Of a stretch of DNA of 37,604 nucleotides, positions 1-10,134 are shown one piece after another. This DNA comes from Mesostigma viride. Its lineage: Eukaryota; Streptophyta; Mesostigmatophyceae; Mesostigmatales; Mesostigmataceae. Where the stretch lies: the NCBI GenBank assembly GCA_009746045.1, contig RPFO01001098.1:64001-101604 (forward strand). The letters run 5' to 3'. Every line of letters begins with the position of its first letter. Position 1 is the first letter of the stretch. The notes beneath the pieces are model-generated. The model saw nothing but the letters and a program-made list of their open reading frames with translations, ran no database searches and was not told the origin of the DNA. Position numbers and translations under genes: made by a program.

Positions 1-150
1 CCGCCCTTGGTCTGGCCGGTCCCCAGCGGCTCGGCCAACCGGGGCGGCACATTTTGACCTGGCCTGGCCCCAAGAACATTCCTAAAAAGGTAGGGAAACA
101 TGCCATGACCTATACCCAGATGTTGCTGGACGACCTAGTGGTCCCAGCCC

Positions 151-629
151 CACTACAATACGGTTCGTAGGAGACGCGAAATGAGTGAGAATGTTACCCG
201 AGCGGTAACGAGGATTCGCACCGTTGATTTTAACATATGTTTCTTTTTTTGCGCCATTTGGCGAGCATCGACTGGAGCCTGAACCTAGCGGGGGGAATCG
301 TGCGGGGGAATCTTGCGGGGGAATCTTGCGGTGAAAAATTCCGAACGTGAATTTAGCGAAGTCCTACTACATTTTGCTTGGTACACGGTACTACAGTTTC
401 GTCACTGAAAATTTTCTGTAGTTGCGTTGGTGTTTCGTACGTTCCGCTGAAATTTTCGTGTTCAGTGCCCAGATCACAATTTGATCCGGGCGCAAAATGA
501 TTGGCTGTACGGTACGAACCAAAAACGAATTTTTAGTATCTAAGTTCCGCAGCGCTTGCTGAATTTGCCCCGGAAGCCCGGGGGCACTTTCCCCGCTGAA
601 AAAGGTGTCCGCGGAAGCGTATTGTAGTG
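151..629 (-). mobile_element. CACTA-type MITE 1 (479 bp)
   Basis: The ends are CACTACAATACG at 151 and its reverse complement ending at 629. The target CC is duplicated at 149-150 and 630-631. The uninterrupted site is present at 18681-18684, so the insertion and both boundaries are visible directly. No transposase ORF is present, so it is non-autonomous. Its right end, read inverted, resembles the left end of the MITE at 19019 (shared GGACACCTTTTT and AGCGGGGAA). Its left end resembles that element's right end (shared GCCAAATGGCGC read inverted). It is therefore the same family in the opposite orientation. CACTA/EnSpm is the best superfamily match from the terminal CACTA and short TSD. Confidence 0.9.
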
Positions 630-850
630 CCAGTTTGAGTACCGCATCCACTCTCTCTCCCGTCTTTGGACTGCCATGCAGGACAAGGAGCGGTGGAAGA
701 AGATTGTCAAGGCACACACGCCCGACCCTGTGGGCAAGCCACCTCCCCCCAAGCGGAGGAGGCGTTTTGATGAGTAGTGTAGTTAGGCTTTTCTAGATAG
801 AGTTCGGATAGTTCGATCACGCGGCTTCCTCCACCCCATCCATCATGAAA

Positions 851-908
851 TATGTGCTACATGACCTCCCCACGGAGGCATGTTATAATTTAATTTAATT
901 TTTTTTTA
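851..908 (+). other. LINE 3' terminal motif and AATTT tail, copy A
   Basis: The motif contains GCTACATG, then CTCC-CCAC-GGAG (a 4-bp stem), CATGTTA and AATTT repeats ending in a T run. The same motif ends the LINE at 18903-18960. A related version ends the N retroposon (19776-19832, 32672-32728, 37133-37189). It is probably the 3' recognition end used in target-primed reverse transcription (inference). Confidence 0.75.
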
Positions 909-966
909 ATGCCATGCAGAGAGATGCTCTCTGTCGAGAAGCCATGTCCTAGCTCTTGTATAGCCA
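909..966 (+). repeat. fragment of N retroposon between LINE and MITE
   Basis: It begins with the LINE target duplication ATGCCATGCA (909-918). It continues with the N sequence that also occurs at 18961-19018 and, without insertions, around 32446-32513. A short hairpin CAGAGAG-ATG-CTCTCTG adjoins the LINE insertion point. Confidence 0.85.
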
Positions 967-1441
967 CACTACATTTCGCCGCCTAGGACACCTTTTTTAG
1001 CGGGGAATGTGGGTCGGTCAAGTAGGGGAAAACGGTGGCAGGTCTCCGAGCGTCAGATACTTGGAAATTTCGTTACGTTCGTATCGAGAGTAGATTTCTG
1101 ACAATTTTCCTCGTTCGGACAGAGCCACAGTGAATATCAGCATCCGTCCAGTACCAAAGCATGGACCTAGCAGAAATTCCGTCAGACATCTCGGAAGTAG
1201 CAATTTTTAGTATCGAGCGCACTTGCGCTAGTGTTCAGTACGAATTCGGCCTCCGTCAGGTCAGCAAGCGGCGTGGGAATATACTGAACTGAACAAAACG
1301 GTGGACTGTACTAAGAAATTCGTACTCAAATTTCGTCATCGGAATCGGAGGGAAATCTTCGACCAACACTACATTTCGCCGCCTAGGACACCTTTTTTAG
1401 CGGGGAATGTGGGTCGGTCAAGTAGGGGAAAACGGTGGCAG
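967..1441 (+). mobile_element. truncated CACTA MITE 2 with restarted 5' end
   Basis: Bases 967-1366 match the first 400 bp of the MITE at 19019-19605. At 1367 the sequence jumps back to the element's first base, and 75 bp of the left end (1367-1441) repeat 967-1041. It then fuses to the GC-rich Ga block. The right TIR is missing. The exact return to the terminal base suggests template switching or recombination at a transposon end; an assembly join is the alternative. Confidence 0.8.
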
Positions 1442-1637
1442 CACGAGCGGCGGTTCGTCCCGGTCGGAATCGTCCGCTCGCTGCGTCCTCCGTGGACAGG
1501 GCCTTGGCGCATCGTCGCGGGCCGGTAGCGGTTGGCGCCCAGAAGGTCGACTATCGGCCTCTGGGCCGCTAGCGGCGAGTCACGTCCTCTCAAGTCGGGG
1601 AGGGGGGCGATAGCCCCCCTCCCCCACTTTTTTCTTG
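1442..1637 (+). repeat. Ga block, 3' end of a preceding U unit
   Basis: This is a diverged copy of the GC-rich block that ends each U unit. It contains the palindrome GCCGCTAGCGGC and the terminal hairpin, followed by CACTTTTTTCTTG. In this copy the hairpin arms have six G and six C in the central run, where all other Ga copies have seven and seven. The unit boundary CTTG|TC lies after 1637. Confidence 0.8.
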
Positions 1638-2160
1638 TCCCCTAATGTAACTACGATTTATGAAGCCCGAAAACTTTGGCCGAGGCCGTAGGCCGAAGGT
1701 GGGGCCGTCCCCCGCGCCCCCTAGCGCGGGAGCGGACGACGTACAGGACCGTAGCGAGATGGCCAATCGGCGTAGTACAAAGAAAATCCCCAAACCTTGG
1801 AGATCGATTCTCGAGTTTCCTGAACGGGTGCTGAAACGCTGAACATGTTCAGACTTTTGCGGGCAGGTGGGGCGTCTCGCCAATCCGCGCGGCCTCAGGA
1901 ATTACGGCACGTTGACTTTTTTAAGCGTCAAACAAGCTACTGGCGAACCGATATCTGTACTAAAACTTTTCACAGTTTCCCGTTGCACCACTTTGGACGG
2001 GGACCAACCGGTGCACGCCGTTTCGAATAACGCGCTCGAATAACGGCCACAACGTGAATGGAATGCGATTTTCTGAACGCATGGATCAAATTTGCAGGAC
2101 GGTTGGAAGGTTCAGAGCCGAACTGGCGTTCAGTCAGGGTGGGGCGAAATAGCAGTGGGA
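1638..2160 (+). repeat. Gb head plus J linker of U1
   Basis: The GC-rich head carries a 7-bp stem CCCGCGC/GCGCGGG near 1710-1730 and the perfect palindrome CTGAACATGTTCAG at 1839-1852. From about 1966 the J linker follows. J is shared only with U2; in U3-U6 it is replaced by the C block. No coding signal is evident. Confidence 0.75.
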
Positions 2161-3247
2161 ACTGGGAATTATTGGCAAAGCGTGCGGCATGCTCGGGGCG
2201 AAAAACAAAGTGACGTGCTGCGCGAGCAATTTTCCTTGTGCTGGCTGGCGATGGCAGGCAACGTAGGCTAGAAAATTGGGATGGGGAATGCGCAGCCATG
2301 GTTTTATACGTCAAAATTTTATGTTTGAAGAGCAAGTGCGAAATTTTCTGAGCTGGAGGTGCGTCAACGGAGTGATACCTGCGTGGGAGAGGTCCGTGTC
2401 GCTATGGCGACCTGGAAATGGAATGTCGTTGTAGATTTAGGTATTGTAGTATCATGCTTAACTGCTTTACGTATTGGGTGCCTAGTGAAATCAGTTTGCT
2501 GTTCGTGGAAGGCTTGGGGTGTGGCCAACGAGCTTCTGCTGTCGCCACATCATATTGGAAAGAACGCTGGATTTTTTGCCACGGGACGTAACCGGCGATG
2601 CCGATGGTGAGGCGTTTGTTTCGATGACCGGGGTAGTACCTGCTCTCTTTCTGATGCATTTTCATGGTTGCGTTCTTTCCATTTCGCCGAATCCACCTAG
2701 TCGCAGCAAAGACATAGCGTAGCAAGGGTCTGCGTTTTATTTTCTTAGCCGTGCAGGACGCCATCTTCATGGTCCTTCGCATGTCCTGTGTGAACGTCCG
2801 TTGCCCAAGGATCTGTGATGCTTTTTTCTGGAATATACTGGGCGGTGAAAGCCCCTCTGGATGCTTGCCTGGTCACGGGTTTGGGGCGTCATTTACTGCT
2901 GTACTGGCTGACATTCATGGTGCTTTCTGCGTAAGCTGACTTGCTTTGCACGTGGATTTTGACTGGACTGAAGAGCGCGTCTGGTAGCATGTTTACGTGG
3001 TGTATAAGGTGATCAATCAACCATTTGTTTATAGAAGGTGTGACAATAGAAGGTGTGTTATATATTTCTTCATCAAGCATGTCAAAAGTAATCTCCACTC
3101 GCTTACAACCTGAATTTTGCTTTGCTGGGTCTGCTGTGTTTGTGTCTCACTGTGCAGGCTATCCCCTTGGTTGATCAACCAGGTGATTTTTGGTGGCAGC
3201 GGGGCCATATACTCTTCTTGGCGTTTTTCATCCATGGCATGTCAACC
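2161..3247 (+). repeat. M module of U1
   Basis: A unique-looking block of about 1.08 kb is present at 2161, 7146, 11211 (truncated), 13339, 29252 and 33713, with a diverged relative at about 24480-25560. Small ORFs recur in every copy only because the copies are nearly identical. Alignment with the diverged copy shows scattered indels that do not respect frame, so I do not call a gene. The last part, just before the satellite, carries a conserved TGATCAACCAGGTG and CAGCGGGGCCAT. Its function is unknown. Confidence 0.75.
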
Positions 3248-5546
3248 AACGCATGCATGCCAGCCCCTCCCACACCCACGCACACATGTTAGCTATACCC
3301 CACAAACCCACGCATGGATTCCAGCCACCCCCCACATGCCCGCATGCATGCCAGCCACCCCACCAATCCACGCACGCATGCCAGCCACCCCCACACCCAC
3401 GCACGCATGCCAGCCACCCCACAACCCACTTATGCATTCCAGCAACCCCCACAGCCACTTACGCATGCCAGCCACCCCCCACCCCCACGCACGCATGGCA
3501 GCCACCCCACGAACCCACGCACGCGTGCCAGCCCCCCCTTAAAACCACGCATGCATGGCAGCTCCCCACCACACCCACGCATGCATGCCACTCCCCCCGC
3601 CAACCACCCACGCATGCCAGCCCCCCGACACACGCATGGCAGCCCCCCCCACACCCACGCACGCATGCCAGCCCTACCCCACATGCAGGCATGCATGCCA
3701 GCCACCCCCCACACCCACGCATGCATGCCAGCCCCTCCCACACCCACGCCCGCATGCCAGCTACCCCACAAACCCACGCATGCATGCCAGCGACCCCCCA
3801 CATGCACGCATGCATGCCAGCCACCCCACCAACCCACGCACGCATGCCAGCCCATCACAAACCCACTTATGCATGCCAGCCACCCCCCACACCCACGTAC
3901 GCATGCCAGCCACCCCACACACCCACGCACGCATGGCAGCCACCCCACCAACCCACACACGCGTGCCAGCCCCCCCCTAACCCCACGCATGCATGGCAGC
4001 CCCCCACCACACCCACGCATGCATGCCACTCCCCCCCACACCCACGCACGCATGCGAGCCCCCCCCACACCCACGCACGCATGCGAGCCCCCCCCACACC
4101 CACGCACGCATGCCAGCCCCACCCCACATGCAGGCATGCATGCCAGCCACCCCCCACACCCACGCATGCATGCCAGCCCCTCCCACACCCACGCCCGCAT
4201 GCCAGCTACCCCACAAACCCACGCATGCATGCCAGCGACCCCCCACATGCACGCATGCATGCCAGCCACCCCACCAACCCACGCACGCATGCCAGCCCAT
4301 CACAAACCCACTTATGCATGCCAGCCACCCCCCACACCCACGTACGCATGCCAGCCACCCCACACACCCACGCACGCATGGCAGCCACCCCACCAACCCA
4401 CACACGCGTGCCAGCCCCCCCTAACCCCACGCATGCATGGCAGCCCCCCACCACACCCACGCATGCATGCCACTCCCCCCCACACCCACGCACGCATGCG
4501 AGCCCCCCCCACACCCACGCACGCATGCGAGGCCCCCCCACACCCACGCAAGCATGCCAGCCCCACCCCACATGCAGGCAAGCATGCCAGCCACCCCCCA
4601 CACCCACGCATGCATGCCAACCCCTCCCACACCCACGCCTGCATGCCAGCTACCCCACAAACCCACGCATGCATGCCAGCGACCCCCCACATGCACGCAT
4701 GCATGCCTGCCACCCCACCAACCCACGCACGCATGCCAGCCCATCACAAACCCACTTATGCATGCCAGCCACCCCCCACACCCACGTACGCATGCCAGCC
4801 ACCCCACACACCCACGCACGCATGGCAGCCACCCCACCAACCCACACACGCGTGCCAGCCCCCCCTAACCCCACGCATGCATGGCAGCCCCCCACCACAC
4901 CCACGCATGCATGCCACTCCCCCCCACACCCACGCACGCATGCGAGCCCCCCCCACACCCACGCACGCATGCGAGCCCCCCACACACCCACGCACGCATG
5001 GCAGCCACCCCACGAACCCACACACGCGTGCCAGCCCCCCCTAACCCCACGCATGCATGGCAGCCCCCCACCACACCCACGCATGCATGCCACTCCCCCC
5101 CCACACCCACGCACGCATGCGAGCCACCCCCCACACCCACGCATGCATGCCAACCCCTCCCACACCCACGCCTGCATGCCAGCTACCCCACAAACCCACG
5201 CATGCATGCCAGCGACCCCCCACATGCACGCATGCATGCCTGCCACCCCACCAACCCACGCACGCATGCCAGCCCATCACAAACCCACTTATGCATGCCA
5301 GCCACCCCCCACACCCACGTACGCATGCCAGCCACCCCACACACCCACGCACGCATGGCAGCCACCCCACGAACCCACACACGCGTGCCAGCCCCCCCCT
5401 AACCACACGCATGCATGGCAGCCCCCCACCACACCCACGCATGCATGCCACTCCCCCCCACACCCACGCACGCATGCGAGCCCCCCCCACACCCACGCAC
5501 GCATGCGAGGCCCCCCCACACCCACGCAAGCATGCCAGCCCCCCCC
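3248..5546. repeat. T1 satellite array with 15-monomer higher-order repeat
   Basis: Monomers are about 30 bp, built from ACGCATGCATGC, CAGCCACCCC and CACACCC. Fifteen distinguishable monomers form a higher-order unit. Equivalent positions recur at 3555, 3993, 4437 and 4881, giving spacings of 438, 444 and 444, with a shortened unit before 5057. The first part (about 3248-3546) is more degenerate, as expected at a satellite edge. Most frames on both strands lack stop codons, so long ORFs (one of 786 codons, 3190-5550) are compositional. Higher-order periods elsewhere (436, 427) are not multiples of three, which argues against coding. Confidence 0.95.
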
Positions 5547-6143
5547 ATGAAGTCATAGTGGGCACCACGGAGTCATGCTATGTTTTAATTTTTTCAATTT
5601 AATAATGGGAATGACGGATGGTGCATGTGTGAACAAAGGAATGAAAGGATTGCCACTCAATGAATATTAATTAATGATGAAAATGGGAGTTTGCATGGGA
5701 GTGTTTGGTCCTTATGGCTGGCTTGCAAAAAGCAGTACCCAAATTTCGAAGTATTTGACAGCGAAATATCTGTAAAGTATATCGCATGGTATAATTAATT
5801 AATGAATGGTACGCTGAAATTCATTGTGCGGGCTCTCTCTGCATGTGATAAACAATTTTAGCTTTGAGGGCATGCAACAAGACATGCTAGCATTAAAATG
5901 AAATTAAATTATAACATGACTAGTTGGGAGATCATGTACGACAGACATGTAGCATAATTACGTACATGGCCACAATTGTGCCAATCAGGGCCCTCCTCTA
6001 GGTAGACTGTGCTAGGCAATTACAATTAGACAAATAAGGTCATTCAAAAAGGTTTAATTCTTCACCTACCTCCATCCATCCAGCAAGGGAATATGTTAGC
6101 CAGTGCTACATGATGATCTCCCAACGGAGTCATGTTATGATGC
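5547..6143 (+). repeat. L module of U1
   Basis: This AT-rich block of about 0.6 kb starts at the end of the satellite and recurs after every T array (9543, 15738, 31655, 36116). It begins with a tail-like CACGGAGTCATG motif followed by T/A-rich sequence. It holds an inverted LINE-like tail at about 5891-5956 and ends with a forward tail motif at 6103-6137 (CTCCCAACGGAG, CATGTTATG). A partial K sequence lies near 5745-5825. I see no gene. Confidence 0.75.
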
Positions 6144-6503
6144 GAAATAGTTCAGGATAAAATTTGTCAGAATTATTTCATTGTGGTTCAGTCCGAGCTG
6201 AAAATTTGTCAGAATTTTTAATTTCGATACGAACGTGACGAAATTTCCAAGTATCTCACGCTCGGAGAGCTTTCACGGTGTTCACGGGGAAGGGTCCGTT
6301 GCGAGTGGCGCACGGAGGCGGTTCGTCCCGGTCGGAATCGTCCGCTCGCGCGTCCTCCGTGGAAGGGTCTTGGCGCGTCGCGCGGGCCGGTGCGGTTGGC
6401 GCCCAGAAGGTCGACTATCGGCCTCTGGGCCGCTAGCGGCGAGTCACGTCCTCTCAAGTCGGGGAGGGGGGGCGATAGCCCCCCCTCCCCCACTTTTTTC
6501 TTG
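6144..6503 (+). repeat. K motif and Ga end of U1
   Basis: K contains GATACGAACGTGACG followed by AAATTTCCAAGTATC. Ga contains GCCGCTAGCGGC and the 13-bp hairpin GGGGAGGGGGGGC, loop GATA, GCCCCCCCTCCCC, then CACTTTTTTCTTG. The hairpin plus T6 resembles a terminator but is better read as the 3' end structure of the repeat unit. Confidence 0.75.
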
Positions 6504-7145
6504 TCCCCTACTAGTAACTACGATTTATGAAGCCCGAAAACTTTGGCCGCGGCCGTAGGCCGAAGGTGGGGCCGTCCCCCGCGCCCCCTAGCGCGGGAGC
6601 GGACGACGTCCAGGACCGTTGCGAGATGGCCAATCGCGTAGTACAAAGAAAATCCCCAAACCTTGGAGATCGAGTGTCAGGTCTGAACGGGTGCTGAAAC
6701 TGAACATGTTCAGACTTTTGCGGGCAGGTGGGGCGTCTCGCCAATCCGCGCGGCCTCAGGAATTACGGCGCGTTGACTTTTTAAACGTCAAACAAGCTAC
6801 TGGCGAACCGATATCTCCTAAAACTTTTCGCGTTTCCCGTTGCACCACTTTGGACAAGGGGACCAACCGGTGCACGCCGTTTCGAATAACGCGCTCGATT
6901 TAGGGCCACAACGTGAATGGAATGCGATTTTCTGAACGGATGGATCAAATTTGCAGGACGGGTGGAAGGTTCAGAGCCGAACTGGCGTTCAGTCAGGGTG
7001 GGGTGAAATAGTTCAGGCCGAAATTTGGCACATTTTCAATGGAAATACGAACGTAACGAAATTTCCAAGTATCTTCCACCGAAATATCTCTAAAGTATAT
7101 CGCATGGTATAATCGCATGGAAAAAAGTCTTGCTGGGCAGTGGGA
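6504..7145 (+). repeat. Gb head, J linker and extra K copy of U2
   Basis: Compared with U1, about 127 bp (roughly 7011-7137) are additional between GAAATAG and CAGTGGGAACTGG. This extra piece is a K-type motif (ATACGAACGTAACG and AAATTTCCAAGTATC). I see no clear target duplication, so insertion here and deletion from U1 are both possible. Confidence 0.7.
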
Positions 7146-8232
7146 ACTGGGAATTATTGGCAAAGCGTGCGGCATGCTCGGGGCGAAAAACAAAGTGACG
7201 TGCTGCGCGAGCAATTTTCCTTGTGCTGGCTGGCGATGGCAGGCAACGTAGGCTAGAAAATTGGGATGGGGAATGCGCAGCCATGGTTTTATACGTCAAA
7301 ATTTTATGTTTGAAGAGCAAGTGCGAAATTTTATGAGCTGGAGGTGCGTCAACGGAGTGATACCTGCGTGGGAGAGGTCCGTGTCGCTATGGCGACCTGG
7401 AAATGGAATGTCGTTGTAGATTTAGGTATTGTAGTATCATGCTTAACTGCTTTACGTATTGGGTGCCTAGTGAAATCAGTTTGCTGTTCGTGGAAGGCTT
7501 GGGGTGTGGCCAACGAGCTTCTGCTGTCGCCACATCATATTGGAAAGAACGCTGGATTTTTTGCCACGGGACGTAACCGGCGATGCCGATGGTGAGGCGT
7601 TTGTTTCGATGACCGGGGTAGTACCTGCTCTCTTTCTGATGCATTTTCATGGTTGCGTTCTTTCCATTTCGCCGAATCCACCTAGTCGCAGCAAAGACAT
7701 AGCGTAGCAAGGGTTTTTAAAAACGCAGATTAGCCGTGCAGGACGCCATCTTCATGGTCCTTCGCATGTCCTGTGTGAACGTCCGTTGCCCAAGGATCTG
7801 TGATGCTTTTTTCTGGAATATACTGGGCGGTGAAAGCCCCTCTGGATGCTTGCCTGGTCACGGGTTTGGGGCGTCATTTACTGCTGTACTGGCTGACATT
7901 CATGGTGCTTTCTGCGTAAGCTGACTTGCTTCGCACGTGGATTTTGACTGGACTGAAGAGCGCGTCTGGTAGCATGTTTACGTGGTGTATAAGGTGATCA
8001 ATCAACCATTTGTTTATAGAAGGTGTGACAATAGAAGGTGTGTTATATATTTCTTCATCAAGCATGTCAAAAGTAATCTCCACTCGCTTACAACCTGAAT
8101 TTTGCTTTGCTGGGTCTGCTGTGTTTGTGTCTCACTGTGCAGGCTATCCCCTTGGTTGATCAACCAGGTGATTTTTGGTGGCAGCGGGGCCATATACTCT
8201 TCTTGGCGTTTTTCATCCATGGCATGTCAACC
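7146..8232 (+). repeat. M module of U2
   Basis: It is nearly identical to M1 at a constant offset of 4985 bp. At 7714-7730, 17 bp differ from M1 without length change, and AAAACGCAGA replaces its reverse complement TCTGCGTTTT. No gene is called. Confidence 0.75.
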
Positions 8233-9542
8233 AACGCATGCATGCCAGCCCCTCCCACACCCACGCACACATGTTAGCTATACCCCACAAACCCACGCAT
8301 GGATTCCAGCCACCCCCCACATGCCCGCATGCATGCCAGCCACCCCACCAATCCACGCACGCATGCCAGCCACCCCCACACCCACGCACGCATGCCAGCC
8401 ACCCCACAACCCACTTATGCATTCCAGCAACCCCCACAGCCACTTACGCATGCCAGCCACCCCCCACCCCCACGCACGCATGGCAGCCACCCCACGAACC
8501 CACGCACGCGTGCCAGCCCCCCCTTAAAACCACGCATGCATGGCAGCTCCCCACCACACCCACGCATGCATGCCACTCCCCCCGCCAACCACCCACGCAT
8601 GCCAGCCCCCCGACACACGCATGGCAGCCCCCCCCACACCCACGCACGCATGCCAGCCCTACCCCACATGCAGGCATGCATGCCAGCCACCCCCCACACC
8701 CACGCATGCATGCCAGCCCCTCCCACACCCACGCCCGCATGCCAGCTACCCCACAAACCCACGCATGCATGCCAGCGACCCCCACACACGCATGCATGCA
8801 GCCCCCCACCACACCCACGCATGCATGCCACCCCCACACCCACGCATGCATGCCAGCCCCCCACACACCCACGCACGCATGCGAGCCCCCCACACACCCA
8901 CGCACGCATGCAGCCACCCCACCAACCCACACACGCGTGCCAGCCCCCCCCTAACCCCACGCATGCATGGCAGCCCCCCACCACACCCACGCATGCATGC
9001 CACTCCCCCCCACACCCACGCACGCATGCGAGCCCCCCCCACACCCACGCACGCATGCGAGCCCCCCCACACACCCACGCACGCATGCCAGCCCCACCCC
9101 ACATGCAGGCATGCATGCCAGCCACCCCCCACACCCACGCATGCATGCCAGCCCCTCCCACACCCACGCCTGCATGCCAGCTACCCCACAAACCCACGCA
9201 TGCATGCCAGCGACCCCCCACATGCACGCATGCATGCCAGCCACCCCACCAACCCACGCACGCATGCCAGCCCATCACAAACCCACTTATGCATGCCAGC
9301 CACCCCCCACACCCACGTACGCATGCCAGCCACCCCACACACCCACGCACGCATGGCAGCCACCCCACGAACCCACACACGCGTGCCAGCCCCCCCTAAC
9401 CCCACTTATGCATGCAGCCCCCACCACACCCACGCATGCATGCCACTCCCCCCCACACCCACGCACGCATGCGAGCCCCCCCCACACCCACGCACGCATG
9501 CGAGGCCCCCCCACACCCACGCAAGCATGCCAGCCCCCCCCC
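8233..9542. repeat. T2 satellite array
   Basis: The monomers and the degenerate left edge are those of T1. The array is 1310 bp and the higher-order spacing between equivalent positions 8540 and 8967 is 427 bp, with several monomers shortened or deleted (for example around 8780-8920). Long open frames here are compositional. Confidence 0.93.
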
Positions 9543-10134
9543 ATGAAGTCATAGTGGGCACCACGGAGTCATGCTATGATTTAATTTTTTCAATTTAATA
9601 ATGGGAATGACGGATGGTGCATGTGTGAACAAAGGAATGAAAGGATTGCCACTCAATGAATATTAATTAATGATGAAAATGGGAGTTTGCATGGGAGTGT
9701 TTGGTCCTTATGGCTGGCTTGCAAAAAGCAGTACCCAAATTTCGAAGTATTTGACAGCGAAATATCTGTAAAGTATATCGCATGGTATAATTAATTAATG
9801 AATGGTACGCTGAAATTCATTGTGCGGGCTCTCTCTGCATGTGATAAACAATTTTAGCTTTGAGGGCATGCAACAAGACATGCTAGCATTAAAATGAAAT
9901 TAAATTATAACATGACTAGTGGGAGATCATGTACGACATGTAGCATAATTACGTACATGGCCACAATTGTGCCAATCAGGGCCCTCCTCTAGGTAGACTG
10001 TGCTAGGCAATTACAATTAGACAAATAAGGTCATTCAAAAAGGTTTAATTCTTCACCTACCTCCATCCATCCAGCAAGGGAATATGTTAGCCAGTGCTAC
10101 ATGATGATCTCCCAACGGAGTCATGTTATGATGC
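9543..10134 (+). repeat. L module of U2
   Basis: It matches L1 with small deletions. It ends with the forward tail motif CTCCCAACGGAG and CATGTTATG. No gene is seen. Confidence 0.75.

Larger units (their letters stand above)
1..908 (+). pseudogene. LINE 3' end, copy A (interrupted by a CACTA MITE)
   Basis: This stretch is the 3' end of the same LINE found at 16539-18960. Base 1 corresponds to 18534 and the copy is collinear to the tail at 908 (18960). It encodes the C-terminal part of the reverse-transcriptase ORF, from about residue 507 of the 604-residue frame, and is split after base 150 by the MITE at 151-629. It resumes at 632 and stops at TAG 775-777, after a basic C-terminus (KRRRR). 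The 3' UTR and AATTT-type tail (851-908) follow. The flanking LINE target duplication and the next MITE are also copied, so this is a segmental duplicate and not an independent insertion. It is non-functional: there is no RT core, and it may continue left of the window. Confidence 0.9.
1638..6503 (+). repeat. composite tandem unit U1 (4866 bp)
   Basis: The unit starts TCCCCTAATG then TAACTACGAT and ends with the Ga hairpin and CTTG. The order is Gb, J linker, M1, T1, L1, K, Ga. T1 is about 980 bp longer than the T arrays of other units, which explains most of the length difference. No N, LINE or MITE insertion lies inside it. The short ORFs are not supported as genes. Confidence 0.75.

Noticed and set aside
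2359-2939. Small ORFs in M repeated in every unit
   Set aside because: They recur because the copies are almost identical. The diverged M' has out-of-frame indels and stops.
3248-5546. CRISPR-like array
   Set aside because: The monomers are contiguous variants without unique spacers, and the context is eukaryotic.
3190-5550. 786-codon His/Pro/Thr-rich ORF as a real gene
   Set aside because: Other frames and the opposite strand are equally open, and the repeat period is not kept in multiples of three across arrays.
6450-6500. Hairpin plus T6 as a bacterial rho-independent terminator
   Set aside because: No bacterial genes are present, and the structure sits at the repeat boundary in every unit.
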